Below the pieces are notes generated by a model, which ran no database searches, had not been told where the DNA came from, and worked only from the letters and a program-made list of their open reading frames with translations. Below, one piece after another: positions 8,712 through 23,700 of a DNA stretch of 64,000 nucleotides (the first letter of the stretch is position 1; every line of letters begins with the position of its first letter). Origin of the DNA: Kryptolebias marmoratus (taxonomy: Eukaryota; Chordata; Actinopteri; Cyprinodontiformes; Rivulidae); contig NC_051444.1 of NCBI RefSeq assembly GCF_001649575.2, positions 20,070,638 to 20,134,637 of the forward strand. The letters are read 5' to 3'. Made by a program: the position numbers and the translations under genes.

Positions 8712-11700
8712 GTAAAGTCACACTCTGGCACCTCCATTCAAACCCCTCACTTTAAAGCAGCGGTTCCCAAAGTTCGGGTCCGGACACTACTTGGGGTCAT
8801 GAAACACCAAATGTGGGGTCTTGAAAAGACTTAAAAAAATAAAAACGTTACTAAAATCAATATTTAGCCTCAACTTTTACAAAGACATAACAATAATGTT
8901 CCTAAAGGCTCTTAATAGCAAGATTAGAATATTTCAGCTAAATAGCCCAGCTGACAAATCTTTGAAGCTTTTATTTTGTGGATCCAAAGCAAAAAAATAA
9001 AAGTTCTGGAACCCCAACTATTGCTTCCTGATGTATAAAAAATATTACAGGTAAGCTAAATAAACATTGACATACAGAATTATTATTTAGCTTTTTAATA
9101 ACTCAGTTTGACTACTGTTGTTTATATCTCCTGCAACAATAATGGCAAAAACAGTATTATCTACAATCATGAACCCCCACTTGTCATGTCTCACAAAGGT
9201 GTCCTGACCCCATCTTTGTGAACCACAAGGAATCGGCTTAAATCACTAACCTTCACTGTATTTGCACTGTTCTCGAAAAAAGAAACAACAACAACAAAAA
9301 GAAAAAACAATCACCTCAAGGTGCAATGCACAGAAAACAGCATATGCAACAGCAGGAACGCTCAAGATCAGATTCAGAAGAGTTACTGTTGCAACACAAC
9401 ACTGTTAGTTTATGTGTTACTCTTCTGGTAAGCACTTTAACTATCTCTTATCTTAGACATGGGCTTTCTTTAAAGCTGTAAAGGGGAAGTGATGTAAAAC
9501 TGTCAAAGGTAACAGCCCGGTAAAAGTCATCCACCAAGCTTTGTAACTTAATTGGATGTTGTGTAAATTACAGTAACTTGAGGCATCTTTTCGTTCTATT
9601 TAAAGTTTGTTGACTGGGAAGGTTTACACACAGCAGTGTCAAATAAGCATGGTAAGAGTTTCTTGTCGCTACATTTTCCTATTACAGGATTGCATCTCTT
9701 TTCATGGCTTTTAATGAAAGTCCATTTTAGTTAAGGTACTGATCTGTTGGAAGCCGGCTGTCTGGATGACAGCCCCACTACGCCCTCCACAACCTACACA
9801 GCCCTTTTAGAACGGGACTGGATCACGGTAAATTTGGAAGGAATCATCAGTCAGTGTGAAGGAGCCTAACAGTTTTAGCCTATATCTCCAACCATGTATT
9901 TACTCTTAGACAGTGTCTTCTAAATCTGAGCCACCTACGGGTTTATTTGGATGTTTTTGTTAGATGGTAAAGCATCATGCTGGGACTTGAACTGGCACCT
10001 ACTGCATTGTTGGACCAACAGTTATCCATCCCACTTGTTTGTTTTGAGACACACAAAACCAACAGATAATAGCTGACAGCATACCTAAAAGAAGGTGATT
10101 AGTGGTGGAGATTGTGCTTGCTGTTTCACAGACGGACTGACGGACGTAGAGACATCCAGGTCATTAGAGATGAGTGTGCATGACACACTCAGTGACCCGG
10201 GGATCAGGCTGTCAGTCGAGGTTACAACATATTCTGTTTGGCTGTCAACACAGCGGTGTGTGTTAATGGGTTTTCCTGAGACAGGAGACAAAGGCTTTCG
10301 CAGTGTGTGGACAGATGGGAAATTTCCAAATACTTGTGACTAAATGTTCAACTGTGTGTGTCAGCTGAGGTGATAACAAGTTGTCTGCTTTAACCCTCCC
10401 ATGCCTTTTGGGTCAAATTGACCCAAAGTTACAAGGGCTTCTCTACCTCTCTCTCTATCTCTCTCTCTCTTTTGAGAGCTTTAGGAGGGTTAAGCCAGGC
10501 TGTCCATGTACTATTCAGAATGCTTTATAATATGGGCATAATATAAGTAAAATGTTCCTTTGAACATCTTAAATAAAGTTCACTTCTGTGTTTTTTTTTC
10601 TTTCTTTCTATTATCATCAATAACAGTTGAGGATTCTGTAGTTGGAGCTGTGTGTTGTGGGTCTTTGGTTAAATTTTGATAACATAGTTTGAAAGCTCTG
10701 AAAACATTCAGAAGGAGTTATATGACAGATCAGTCGGCTTTGCGCTGCACACGTTCAAAGAAGTGCACGTCATAGAAGACAACAGCAAAAGTTAAGTAGC
10801 CTCTACTTTAGCAAAACACATGCAGTTGTAATAGTTCGGTGTTCAGATTGTTTGGCCAGTCAACGTATGTGCATAAGGAACAATCACATTCCCTTGCATC
10901 GCTCACGAGTCCCTAATGAACCAAGAAAGTCCCTACTCTGAAGCAGGAGCTAAAAAAAGACATAAATGTAGTTATAAGGACCATGGATGGCAACAGTACT
11001 GCCTGTTCAAAAAGAAAATAAAAAGGTGAACTCATAAGGACTGTGAGCTGGTCTCCTGTGATCCAAAAAGCAGCTAAAGACCCTTAAATGTGATCTTGTT
11101 TCCACTGAGGACAGATACATCCACTACCTGGTTAAAGTACTCTGTCGTTTCTGGTATTTATTGCCCCTTGCTCCTGTTGGCAGCGACGGGAACATGACAA
11201 CGAGATCAAATATGCTAATTTTGTCAGGTTTTTTTATTGATGCACTAGAGGTTTGTTGCCTGCATTGGCATCTTTTGCTTCTCTTTGTCATGTAGCCAAA
11301 CATTACAACTTTCCCCATTCAAGCAGCACCTAAACATCATTAAATAAGTGTTGAATATTTGACAGAGCTGCAGTGAAACAATGGCTACACCTGTAACGTT
11401 GTCACAGGCCTCTCCCTGATCTTCGGCTTGTTGTTTTCTCCTTACTCCTAATGGTAAAAGAGTTAAATAAAACAAACTTTAAACATTTTAGGCTAACAAA
11501 AAGCTGTTTGTGGCAGTGGTAGATTAGAGAACAATTAGTTTCAGTCGTGATAAAAAAAAGATGCTGAAGCTTATGTTCAATATTTCTCATCCAGTAGGAG
11601 AAATTAGTTTTTTCTGGAACAATTAGAACATCATTTAAAATTAAACTAACAGGTAAAGAAACAGAAAAGTGGTCCACTGTGTTACAGCTACAACAAAAAC

Positions 11701-14700
11701 TCACTATACACTGTATTCACAAAGTGAAATATGTGGTCTGGAGATCTTGTCGTTCCTTAGTACACTTTCTGGTCTGAAATCTCAACTCCTACTCTGTCTG
11801 GACAAAAAGGATGACGTGGGAGTTTTAAAGAATGGAGGGAACAGAGAAGGACTATTTGAGCGTGTCTGACCAGAATCTCAGATCTCTCCGTTAAAGAAGG
11901 GAAAAGTCAGAGAAAATAGCAGGAAGAGATGCAATAACCTAATCGGTGAAAGGATGTAGCGCTAAAAAAAAAAAAAAAAATGACGGGGGACGGTAGTAGT
12001 CAACGTCAGCTGTGCAGCATGTGACGACTGAATGTGACAGCTGTTCTCTAACCAGAGTGCTCATGGCGTACATGGGCGCGCTGGGCCTGGGAGTCCGGAG
12101 TATCTGAGGAAACACAATAGACCCCTTTGTCTGAAAAGGGAAGAGCTGTGAGAGGAATGGGACGAGATAGCACGGAGATAGAAACACGGAAGTGATAAAT
12201 GAGGCTGACTGGATAGAGTGAAAGTGCAAAGTCTGTAACAAAAGCAGAATAGATGTAGTGAAGAATGGGGCAATTAGTGACTTAATGCTGCACAGGACAA
12301 CTTGGTCAGTCTGTGTTCTCTTTGTATCCATGTAATCTGCAACACGGCCTCTCCTCACATTCCAGCCACACCCCCACTACTGTAATATGGTTGGCTGTCA
12401 CCATGTCTCCAAAGGCTCATATTGCTGCAGCAATGGGATTAGGCAGGGGAATGGGAACCTTTGCTCACCATGTATTAAAAGAGACATAGTATGACCTCTT
12501 CTGGGTGTGTCTTATTCCAGACCCGGCATACAGCTTTGAGCTACCCCTAAAAGTGTTTAGTATAGTACAAGAAAGCTTATCGTAGCTGAGCGTTCATAGT
12601 GTTAACAATCCCTTACTGGCAGCTCTGTTTCAAATTATGTACATTTCCCTTGTCTCCCGTTCAATCATTGATAGCTGTACCCATGATCACCTGATTATAT
12701 TGTAAAATGAAAGAACAGATGCAGAAGATGCAGGTGATACATCATTGTGGCTAATTAGCTTAGTAGGATATGAGAAGCACTTAAAAATGTATGCAAATTT
12801 CCATCCTAAGCTGGTGCTGTGACATAATGATACTCTGCAAATCTAAACTACTTACTGAAAAAGATCATTTCACACCTACCTAGCCAACCTCAAACAAAGT
12901 GACATGGTTGTGTTCTATCAAGGCTTCTGAGTCAGCAGTGACTTCAGACACTCAAAACTGATCCTTTCATACACAGTAAAGTAAGGTTATATAGAATATT
13001 TTAGTGCTTTCGTTTGACTTATACTGCTATTGCCCTATAGAGTCGCTGTTTCAGAGCCTTTGTAGTAATGAATTCATACAGTGGGTCATAAAATACCCCT
13101 CATTTGTTTAATAAGTGTTGCTACCTGCAGGCTGCAATCACAAATAAAATGTTCCTTTTCTTTCTTTTGCGATATCATGATCATTATCACAAATTTCCCT
13201 GACACATTGGAAGAGTTGAGGCCATATCATTCATTCCTACTTGTCCAAAAACCACAAACAACAATACAAGTAGCCTTTTGTGAAGTTGGAGGATTTTAAC
13301 TTTCAGAAGTTTCAGGATCAGTTTGTTAATGGTTTATAAATGATGTGTCTAATTATTCATTTTAATACAATCGTTTTTGCATTCACAATTGGCAGCATTT
13401 CTGATCACCGAGACTTCGTCCCATGAACTTGGGGTAAATCTTTAAATTGGACAAATGAATTTGTTTTCTTCCTCTGTCTGCCTCTCGTTCTTTTTCACAA
13501 CTCCATTTACTGATCCGTCATCTCAGCGGGACTTTCATAGCTGAGACATGGCAGCAGACCAAGCCTCGAAATAAAAGCTCTGTTAGTGTCTTGGCTGACT
13601 TTGTGGTGGACACACACACACACACACACACACATACGCACATTAATGCACACAGTCCCACACTGGCAAGTTTTACAACTCCTTGTATATTGCTGGCTCT
13701 GGTTTTGGCAGGTAAGCTCAAGGACTCTTTGAAAGACCATTTAATAGACGAGGCCCAGCGTGCACGCACACACACACTCAAGTCCTCGTGTTGTTTTGTA
13801 TTCAGCCCAACTGATGACGGAAGGTGAGCGGCCCAGCTGAAGTGCTTTACTATTTCAGATGGTGGGGAGGGGGGGTCATATTCTTCCATACATCTTTCTA
13901 ACAGCCCTGCAACTCTCTCCTTGTACCTGACAGCAGCTTGTTGTAGATACTGGCAGGAACGGGGCAGACAAGATTGTAGATGAAACATCAGATGCTGAGC
14001 TGTGCACAGATGCGCACGCACATCATGAATACTCAAAAGTCTGAAGATACGAAGAGCCATAGCTCTTCCATGAAGTATTATTACTGCAGCAAGACAGTTA
14101 TGTAAAGAAGTGGATAAATTAATCAGATTGAATGGTTTTCTTTAAATTTCTTTCCCTGGATTGAGATACCAAGTTGTGTCAACTTCCTGTCGTAAATACA
14201 AGTAGAAACACTGTCAGCAATCTTCATAACTAAAGCAATTTGGTTTTATTTGGTCTTGAATGACATAGTTTTGCTCTATAGTAAATGCAGCTATGCAGCT
14301 TGTAAGTTTAGAATGGGGTCCCTTAAGAAAAAATTTAGTTTTTCAAAATTACATATGAGAATGAGCAAAAATGTAGGAGAAGGTGTGCTTTAATTCTAAC
14401 GCCAACTCAAATCAACCACAGCTGTTAAAATGTGCTACCAAAACCTCTTTGAGATGGCAAAAAAGATCTACTGGCCATATCAGCAGACAAATAAGGTGGT
14501 TCACTAAACACTGAGCAAAAAAAAAAGAAAATTCAAAAACACAAACTTAAAGTTCAATACAGCACACTAGTTTTGGAGAGGATTTCATTAAAATCCATTA
14601 AATTGTTATAGACCAGAATTAGTTACATGAAACTCCAGTTTCATACTAATATGTTGTGATAATGTGTAATATGTTGGGTGGTCATTTAGGAAAACAGACC

Positions 14701-17700
14701 TCAGCATTAACTTTGAAAACAAACACCAGTTTAACAAATAAGGAACACAAAAAAACCTTGTTCTTCCAAAATATTTCCAAGGTTGCAGTTAGCAGGAAGC
14801 ATGAGTTAGGGTGTAGGTAAAAAAAACCTGCTGAACTACTGTGAACAGACACAAGGTTTAAACTAAATGTAAAATCTAATTTTAGGGGTTTTATTAATTT
14901 AACAGCTGCTGTTGAGTTTGTGCATCACATTTTGCAGACATTGCTTCTGATATTAATGTTATCAATTATTTATGGCTGTATCCAAAAGGCAAAGCTACAA
15001 ACAGTGGAGCTTTTATTTAACAAAAATAAAAAAAAGTGTTGTCACAAAGTCAAACCTTTGTAGCTCCCTTGCCTCTGTAACCTACAGCATACACTTGTCC
15101 TTTTTTCTGCTCCGTCCTGAAACAGATGGTCTTTGAAAATACTTCTTTTTTTTTTCTATTTCCTTCTTGACCACCTATTCTTCCTGTCTTGGCTGTGTCT
15201 CTGTGTGTTTGTGAAACACAGGGAGAGGGATTAGAGATGTGTTTCAGTATGTCTATGCAGGTTTTTGTCAATGGTGTGTCAGCATGTTTTAGGCTTCCTT
15301 ATCTTGAGCCAGAGGTGGGTCAGGGTCACTTCCAGTTCAGCCCTCACTAGATGTCTTCCTGCTCTAGCACGCGCACACACACACACACACACTCCCCACA
15401 AAGAGCTAGAACAGCAGAAAGAAACAAAGAACAGTTTAAGATGCACTAAGGGTCTTGTGACAGGAAGAAATGATCCTGAGATCTCTTTTTACAGCTCTTG
15501 TAACACAAAACATCCACACTACTTTGGATATACTTACACAAAATAAGGTTTTGGTGAGAAAACCTGGTATTATTAAAAACCCTTGGAGTGCAGATTTTTG
15601 AAAAGTCTGTCTGTCATGTATCTGTGAAGACAGGAGATCGAGAGCATTTCAGAAACAAAGACGTATTTTTGCACATGCCCACTACCACTAAGTGCCCTAA
15701 CATCTCAAACAACAATGGAGCTGTTTTTACCATTTGTTCCGTGTCTGTCTTTGTACATTTTGATCCTGTTTGCTAAAACGGTTCGTAACTGTAAGCTCTA
15801 TCGAAGAAAAAAAAGCTACAATTTGTTTTGGAAAATCTTTAGTCAAACTAAGCCTGCTCTTTTTTCTGTATTTCTGTATTTATTTGATGTGAACATTCTC
15901 ACAATGAATGACTTGGATAGTTTAGCATTTTTGTAAGAATGTGTAAATGGAGAAAAAAATATAAACAAAAACAAACAACATCAGATAAAAAATGTGGCTC
16001 TTGTTTTAGCTTCAGCACGACTAAGCATTTTGTACAGTACTTTGTTTTCCATTGAATCTGCACCAGTGACAAACATGGCCACCGGAGACATGTGCTGTTC
16101 ATGCATCCTGTTGTTATGAGGGTCATAAAACTTGACTTCCTCAAGGGAATTTCTTTGACTTTCACTTAAATTTCCCTTTAGACTCAAGAAAGAGTGATTT
16201 TGGTATTCAAAGGTTAAGGTCACAGATAGCTCACATACATCCTATTCTAGATCCCATCTGACGTAAACATCCACCTGAACTTCAGGAAGAAAGGTCAGAA
16301 ATCTTGTTAGGTGGTTGACTCACAGCGTGCTTTGGTGTTTTCAGTCTGTCATGTCCCTGCCGTGTTTACTACCTGCTCTGTACTGCATGAGCGGAGGTTT
16401 GAGAAATGAGCAAGCTCAAGGCAAGGGTCTAACAGTCGGCCTGCTTCTACATGCAGCTGTGAAAGTCATCCCTGAGAAAGTTCAGACATTCACAGCTGGC
16501 ATGGACCTTGGGCAGGGAGATGGCCTCAAGAGTTGAACAAAATATACTGAAAAAAGAAAAGAAAACTTCATTTGTGATTGATCGGGGAAAGCAAAGCAGC
16601 CACAATGGCCTGAAGCAGTATTGAAAGAGCGTGACACGCTGCTCCCCGCTGACATTCTCAAATGACTTTTTAAAAAAAATCACTGCTCAAAACCCCAAAC
16701 GTCAAGATTAGCGCAAATGTTACAAATAACCACACTCTCAAAAGTAAAACAGAGAAGATGAAATGGTGTGAAATGGTGAGTGATATATCAGAAGCAGTCG
16801 ATGTATCACTGGTTCTGTGTGAGATGTAATAAAAGTCTTATATCACAAACATCTAGTATAAAATTTTACTCAGGATTTCAGCCGTCACTGTACACTTCAG
16901 AAACAATTTGCTTGTAAAAGGGCCAGTGAGGCATGCAGGATGAAGCTAAATATTCTGACTACATGGGACCATCACACCAACAGGGTTTGTATCGAGTCTG
17001 TCCCACTTTTGCAGCTATAACAGCTTCCATTCTTGTTGGAAGGCTTTCCACATAATTTTAGAGATTGGATTTGAGTGAGTTTTGGCTGTCAATATGAATG
17101 CTATTCTGTTTTTACTAAAATAAAAGTGAAAAACCACTGTTTTTCCCTTTTCCCAAATAACTTCAGTGGTCAGTGACGGTCAGCTGCTGTCTTAATTGGT
17201 TACAGAGAACAGAATAATAATTAAAACCTGTCAGGTTCAGCTCAGTTATTGCCAGTGGTTGATCGATCAGGCATTTGGTCAAGATAATCAATCAGAGTTG
17301 TAGTGTAAGGACTGGTCTAATGACAAGTGAAGCACACGTGCAGGCTCTTCTGTGATGGTAATGGACTCAGGTTGGTGCCGATGTTGCTGGGTTTGATGGA
17401 TATTTTTTAATTTGATAGCCGGTAAATGCATTGGTATTATTAGTTCCCCTCAGCAGTACACCTTTGGCCTTGGGCTTTTTCATTGACTGAGTCATATTAA
17501 ATTTCTATGGAGACATGGCATTGATGAAGACCAAGTAAACTGAAAAAGAAAAAAAAAAATTAAATGGGTTTTCTTGGGACTCTTGGGATGTTTTGACTGT
17601 CAAATAAATCAAATGAATGCTTCATAGGGGTGGGTCCACCTTCACTCAACAGTTTGGTGGGCAGCAAACACGTGATTAGAGCATCTATTATACGTCCTTT

Positions 17701-20700
17701 TTAGTAAGAGAGACTGGAAGTGTGTGCTTTCATTGCTTGAAAGGAGAGTGAAGGCAAATACAGACCTTTATTAAGCTTTCTTTTGTGTCATGAAAAAAGG
17801 CGTGTGAACTTCAGAATTGCACACAAATATCAAGCACTCTGTCTTTTTTTTCCTTTTTTTGCTTCCACTGGGTGTGTCTCCATATGCAGGAGTATCTAGT
17901 ATCCCAGAGTACGCAATACGTTAGGGCTCTTCTATGAGAGTGTGTGTAAGTGCATGCGCCTGCCGTATTGGGTTTCGACATGACAGGTGGAATAGCCTTT
18001 GCGTCATCTGGGATTGGGTCAAATGTCACGGTTTCTCTCTCCAGTCTGTCACCAACTCCAGCCCCCCACAAGCCCGCCCGCTCCCATATTCCCACAGCAG
18101 AGCCAAAGGGCATTAGGCCTCTCCTCTCCACATACTTTCTATTATAATCAAAAAAATAAAAATGAAACGGAAGCTCATTCAGATGTGAAAGTGTTCTCAG
18201 AAAGCCTGCTTCTGAACAAACCGTTGTCATGACATTATGTAACAGAGGCTGACGCTGAGAATCACTCAGTGGTAATCAACACAGACTAACCACATGCTCT
18301 TAAAGCACCTCTTACCTGTTTCCTTAGTCTTTATGTTTCTGTGTTTTGTGTGTGCGTTTGTAGTCATGGCTGAGGATGTACGGTTACTTGCCCCAAGCAA
18401 ACCGGCAGATGTCGACCATGCGATCAGCTCAGATCCTGTCCAACGCCATCAGTGACATGCAGCGGTTCTACAGTCTGGAGGTCACTGGTCAGATGGATGC
18501 TCAGACCATCAGGTCAGCAGAAGAATAATTAATAGAGTATTTTATCTTCCCTTCCCTGCTTTCTTAGTAACATTGCTAATAAAAAAAACACACATTGTCC
18601 CAGGTTTTATTGTCTTAAGAACAGTTCAAGCAGCATGAAGTTAAATTAAACTACAGGTAACACTCAGACTTCAAAAAGAAACTTTGAAGGGGTTGTAACC
18701 CCACACTCCCCATCCATCTTCTCTCTTGGGGCTCCGTCCTTCAAACACACATCACTATGCGGCTCCTGATTTCTTTCAGCGCCATGAAGAGACCTCGCTG
18801 CGGCGTGCCTGACAAGTTTGGAGGGCAGATCAAAACCAACGTGAGGAGGAAGCGCTACGCACTCACCGGACATAAATGGAACAAAAGCCATCTCACTTAC
18901 AGGTAACAAAAAGAGAAAATGAAATGTGCAACTCAAAGGCAACAAAAAGTGCTTTACTTTCTTGTTGATGGCTACTTTAAAACAATCTTTCTGTCACTAA
19001 AGCTTGACGTAAATCAGCTTTAATGTTGTCTCTTTTCTGAAACAACACAATCTGAAAATGTTGAGCTAAGCCTCAACTTACTATATTTTTTTTAGTCACC
19101 TTCCTCTAACCTATACCTCAAACAGCATAAAAATAAACACCCCATGTGTTACTTCAGACTGTCATAGGTTTTTGGCCTTTGCAGTAATTTTTTCTCTCTT
19201 TCACCTCATTTTGTTCTTACAGCATTCAGAACTACACTCCTAAAATTGGAGAGTACAACTCGTATGAGGCTATCCGGCGGGCCTTTAAAGTCTGGGAGAG
19301 CGTCACCCCACTGACCTTTGATGAAATCCCCTACCAGGAAATCAAATATGGACGCCGCAAGGAGCCCGACATCATGATCTTTTTTGCCTCAGGTTTTCAT
19401 GGAGACAGCTCTCCTTTTGATGGGGAGGGGGGCTTCCTAGCTCACGCCTACTTCCCTGGCCCTGGAATGGGTGGGGACACGCATTTTGACTCTGAAGAAC
19501 CGTGGACCATAGGGAACCACAATGTACAAGGTAAACAATATCAGTATTGTATGCTTTAAGGACTTTTAGGGTCAAACCAAACAAAGACAAAGAGTTAAAG
19601 CACAGGTGCTCTTTGTTCAGTACTGTATTTAAATGATATAATGCAGTTATTTATGAAACTGTTAGGTGAAAATGAAGGATTTGAGGGGTTTTCTGTGAGC
19701 AAGACGAGTCTCTATAATAGATTCGAAGCAGCTGCCCATGTGTCTTTGAGCTCCATTGAACTGTAGTTGACACAGTACAGTTAGCCCCATCATTTGCTGT
19801 GATGCCTACCACTGAAAAAGGTGAAAGCAGACACTTAGTGGGCATCCCAGTTTGTATCCCATCCGCTTCTCTTTTCAGTTCTCTTGTGTATTAATTCATT
19901 AACCTGTATGCTGCACCAGGAACACACACACATACACTGAGGCTCTTTCTGATCTTTTGGGGGAATTAAAATCGTTGCCTAAACCTTACCTCATCTGTCT
20001 TTGCTTTTGTGCTTAGCTCCCGCAAATCTTTACTCAGATGTTGAGCATTAAACTAATCCTGTGCAGAAGTTAAGAGTTTGTCAGGCTTGTTTTTGTGTGT
20101 ACCCATTAACTCACTTGATCAGAGGACCTTTTTCATGACAGTGAGCTTTCCTGTCCTGTTATCGACATTTGCATTGCAGACACAGACAGCAAACGATTGC
20201 GTGCTTGTGTGTGTGTGTGTATGTGTGTGTGTGTGTGAGATGTGTTTCAGAGCAGATCACAGGGATGATGGAATGCCACAGTAAGTGGGAGAATGTTCCA
20301 CTCAGGGAGAGCCGGAGATTGGTGCTCTTGTTGCGCTACGCTACTTACACGGCTTAAAAGCAAAGTTCAACCAAATTACAAACGGCTCTTGAGACTGACT
20401 GAGTCTCCTTTTAATTATGAGATGTTTGCAGCCTTCCAGTGCTGATATTGATGAAACGTAGCCTCTTAACGTTTGTAAAATTCGAGCGTTGTCTGTTTTG
20501 GCTGAGAGGACTCGTGGAAATCTCTGTGACAGTTTTGCTGTGCGGTCATGTGTATATTTTATTAATTTTTGCAGCAGTAATTACAACAATTTACCCGAAT
20601 TTGGTTGATTGTTATTGTTAAAAAGAAAATACAAAAAGGACTTGTTTTACGTTCCAGACTTATATTAGTGTTTGGTCATTAATCTTTCATTTCTACCAAA

Positions 20701-23700
20701 AAATAACTTTAGAAAACACAAACAAAATGTGCATCAGTATGTGCGACTTGTTCATCATTATTATGCTATGAGTTTTGGTTGAGGTGAAGTGCATTGTAAA
20801 AAATACTGTGAAAACAATGGAATTTGGCAAAATAAGTTGGGAAAACTCAGCCCTGTTTGGAGCTCTATATCGCAGACATGCTTCACAGCAGAAACATCAT
20901 TCTAAGTTTAAACAAGTCATGGAAAGTTGGAATAACATGACTGAACTGAGATTTTGATAATATATACAGTTTTCACACAATCCCAGCTTAAGTGTTAGGA
21001 TTGTGATAATAGTCTTATTAACTTTTGAGCTGTCTAAATTTATCAAAGTCTCTGCAAACAAACTGTTCTTACTCCCACAAACTTTGCACTTCTTATTCAG
21101 TTTTTAGATGTAATCATTATTTAATATTAATAACCTTTATTTAACCAGGCAAATCCCATTGAGATCACAGATCTGGGGTTGAAGGTAGCCTAAGAGTCAG
21201 TTTCCCCCCAGTGTTTCTCACTGCTGTAGGACTTCTGGTTTTCTTTTAAATCCCTCAAAGTGCAGAGAACATATCCAAAGTAAAACTGACTTCCACTGTA
21301 TGTGAGCTCAGACTTAGAGCATCAAATTCAAGATTTGTTTGAAATTTGTACACACAGTATATGCAGTAGTCTGTAAGAGCAAAATAGTATTTGCATTTGT
21401 GTTTGTTAACTAAAGGTTTAAAAACATTACAGCTCAACCTTCTGGTTGAAGTGTTTTGGTATTTGCTGATGAGAAAAGTAAAACAGAAAAAGTTTGATCT
21501 TTTTAGGACTTAGATGCTTCATTTTATAACCACCTCAGTTTCTGGGAAAAAGAAGCAGGCAAATCACTGGAATAAACACAGCAGTCTTGGAAAGTGTATT
21601 TTGGTTGTCAAGGTGGCGCTCTGTTTGTTTTGTTGTTGGTTTTTTTTTTCTTTGGGAGTCCCTTTCAGTGATGAATAAGGTGTAAAACGTGACAAACAAG
21701 AGAAGAAACCTTCAGGGATTTCAAAACAGAGAGTACAGACAAAATGCAACGGAGAGTCAGAGAAACCAACAGCTGCATTGGCTGAACTTCTAACTGCACA
21801 AAGTCTTTTGAGATTTACTTTTGCTTTTTTTTTTCTGTCCAGCTGAATGGTTGTCAGAGTTACCCTACAAAGGCCTCTTTATCTCCTCACTCGCTCTTTA
21901 TTCATCTTCAGCTCTATCTTTTTTCTGCTGTTTTCTCTCCTTGAGTGTTAGCTGCAACTCAGCATGCCATGAGGACATTCATGTGACTCTGGAAGTAAAA
22001 AAAACTCTGTGTGTGTGTGTGTGTGGGAACACATCTTTTTGTGTTTCAAAGAAAAACTAAGGAGATGTGTGTCGAAAGGCATGCAGAGCATTTCCATCTC
22101 CAGTGCATCCACATCAGTGACATCAGCAAGTTTTCGTTTCCTTAATGCATGATGTCACTGGCAAAAATGTGACCAATCAGTGTAGCTTATTATGGGGCAG
22201 ACAGAATGGGTCTAGAGTTCAGAGTTCATCCAGGCCACGGCCCTGTATGAGCAACAACAAAGCCTTACTGACAGGGGAAAATACCCAGCTGTGGGCTGGC
22301 TTCACGGAAGATATGAACGTACAGGAGTATGTTAGAAAAGGTAATCCTGCAGTTTTAATTTTGTATAAAAGCAAAAAATATGGCTTTTTAATTTCATTTT
22401 GTGCTGATATGTAGTGGATTTATTGGTTACAATCGTGCTATTATTGAGCCAATAAGACACTGCTGCCACGGGAAACAGGGCTTTGATGGATTACAAGTGG
22501 CAGGAATGTATGCAGATTCATATCAGCTCTCATTAGCATGCCTGTGTGTGATTGATGTCACACTGTGGGGTTTTTGTTGAAATCATACAGAAGATACAAC
22601 AAAGACACCCATTTTTATTCACTAATGTGTGTGTCACAATGAAATACTTCATTATGGTGTCTAAGAACATTCTGCAGTAAATGTGTAAGATGTGTTATAA
22701 AATGCGGAAAGTGTCATGTATTTTCTATCAAACGTCCCCATGCTAGGGGTTAAGGTGATCTACTAACCCGTTTTCTGTTCTTCCAGGTAATGACCTCTTC
22801 TTGGTGGCGATCCACGAGCTGGGACACGCCCTGGGTTTGGAGCACTCCAGCAACCCCCTGGCCATCATGGCCCCCTTCTACCAGTGGATGGAGACTGAGA
22901 ACTTCCAGCTGCCTGACGATGACCGACAAGGCATACAACAAATCTATGGTACTAAAGATACTCAGTTTGTTTGTGTTGTTGTCTTTGGTCATCCTTAAAA
23001 TGTGACTGAATCGGAATGTCTTTAAACAATTACAAAGGCATATCCATGTTTTCAAAGCCTCAGTCATCATCATCAAACATCTGAAAGCCCAACAATGCTG
23101 AAGTGAGGTGATGTTAGCACAAGAAGAAGCAAATTCTAATCTGCAAATGTTTGCTGGTTGTTGTTCTTGAAACATATTCATTTTCCAATGCTAACCACTA
23201 GAAGCATTCATGGTAACTGATCACATTGTGATCAGTGAATGGCATTCTCCAAAAGACTGATAAGCAATATTCTATGATTTTTCCAAACATTAATTACTTG
23301 TAATATGTTTTAAAATAAATTTTAAATGATGGCATTTCATAGACTGAAATGTAGTTTATTGTCCTGATTCTGATCAAAATTTGGAAGACATGTAATGAGA
23401 GAAACTTGAATATTTGTATGAAAGAAAATTCACGCTCATCAATAGATCAGTGTTGTCTGTGTTGGTGAAGAGCATCAGCGTCACATGTCCATTTACTTTC
23501 TGAAGGTCAGCACGACAGCGGCCCCACCCACACTCTGCCCACAGTGACCCCCCGCCGCCCGGAGCCCAGACCACCCCAGCCACCTCCTCGACACCCTGAC
23601 CGACCCAGGACCACGGACAGACCGGACCACTATGGGCCCAATATCTGTGAAGGCAACTTTGACACTGTCGCTATGCTGCGAGGAGAGATGTTCGTTTTCA

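Larger units (their letters stand above)
8712..18363 (+). other. mmp15: mmp15 intron 1 (9.65 kb)
   Basis: The largest intron of the gene. It contains a hAT-like relic just after exon 1, a small piggyBac-like MITE near 10.4 kb, CA runs at 13611-13634 and 15373-15392, and a dispersed repeat near 17.0 kb. The open frames here, up to 180 codons, have no splice or family support. A long first intron is common for MMP genes and may hold regulatory sites. Confidence 0.85.
19531..22786 (+). other. mmp15: mmp15 intron 4
   Basis: 3.3 kb. It contains a GT microsatellite at 20206-20236, a fish dispersed-repeat fragment near 21.14 kb and a GT run near 22.01 kb. No separate gene was seen. Confidence 0.85.

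Noticed and set aside
11939..12358. 139-codon minus-strand frame in mmp15 intron 1
   Set aside because: Low-complexity peptide ending in poly-Phe from a poly(A) run; no splice or family support.
13518..14060. 180-codon minus-strand frame in mmp15 intron 1
   Set aside because: It passes through a CA microsatellite (VCVCVC) and matches nothing I recognise. The first third looks slightly protein-like, but support is too thin to list.
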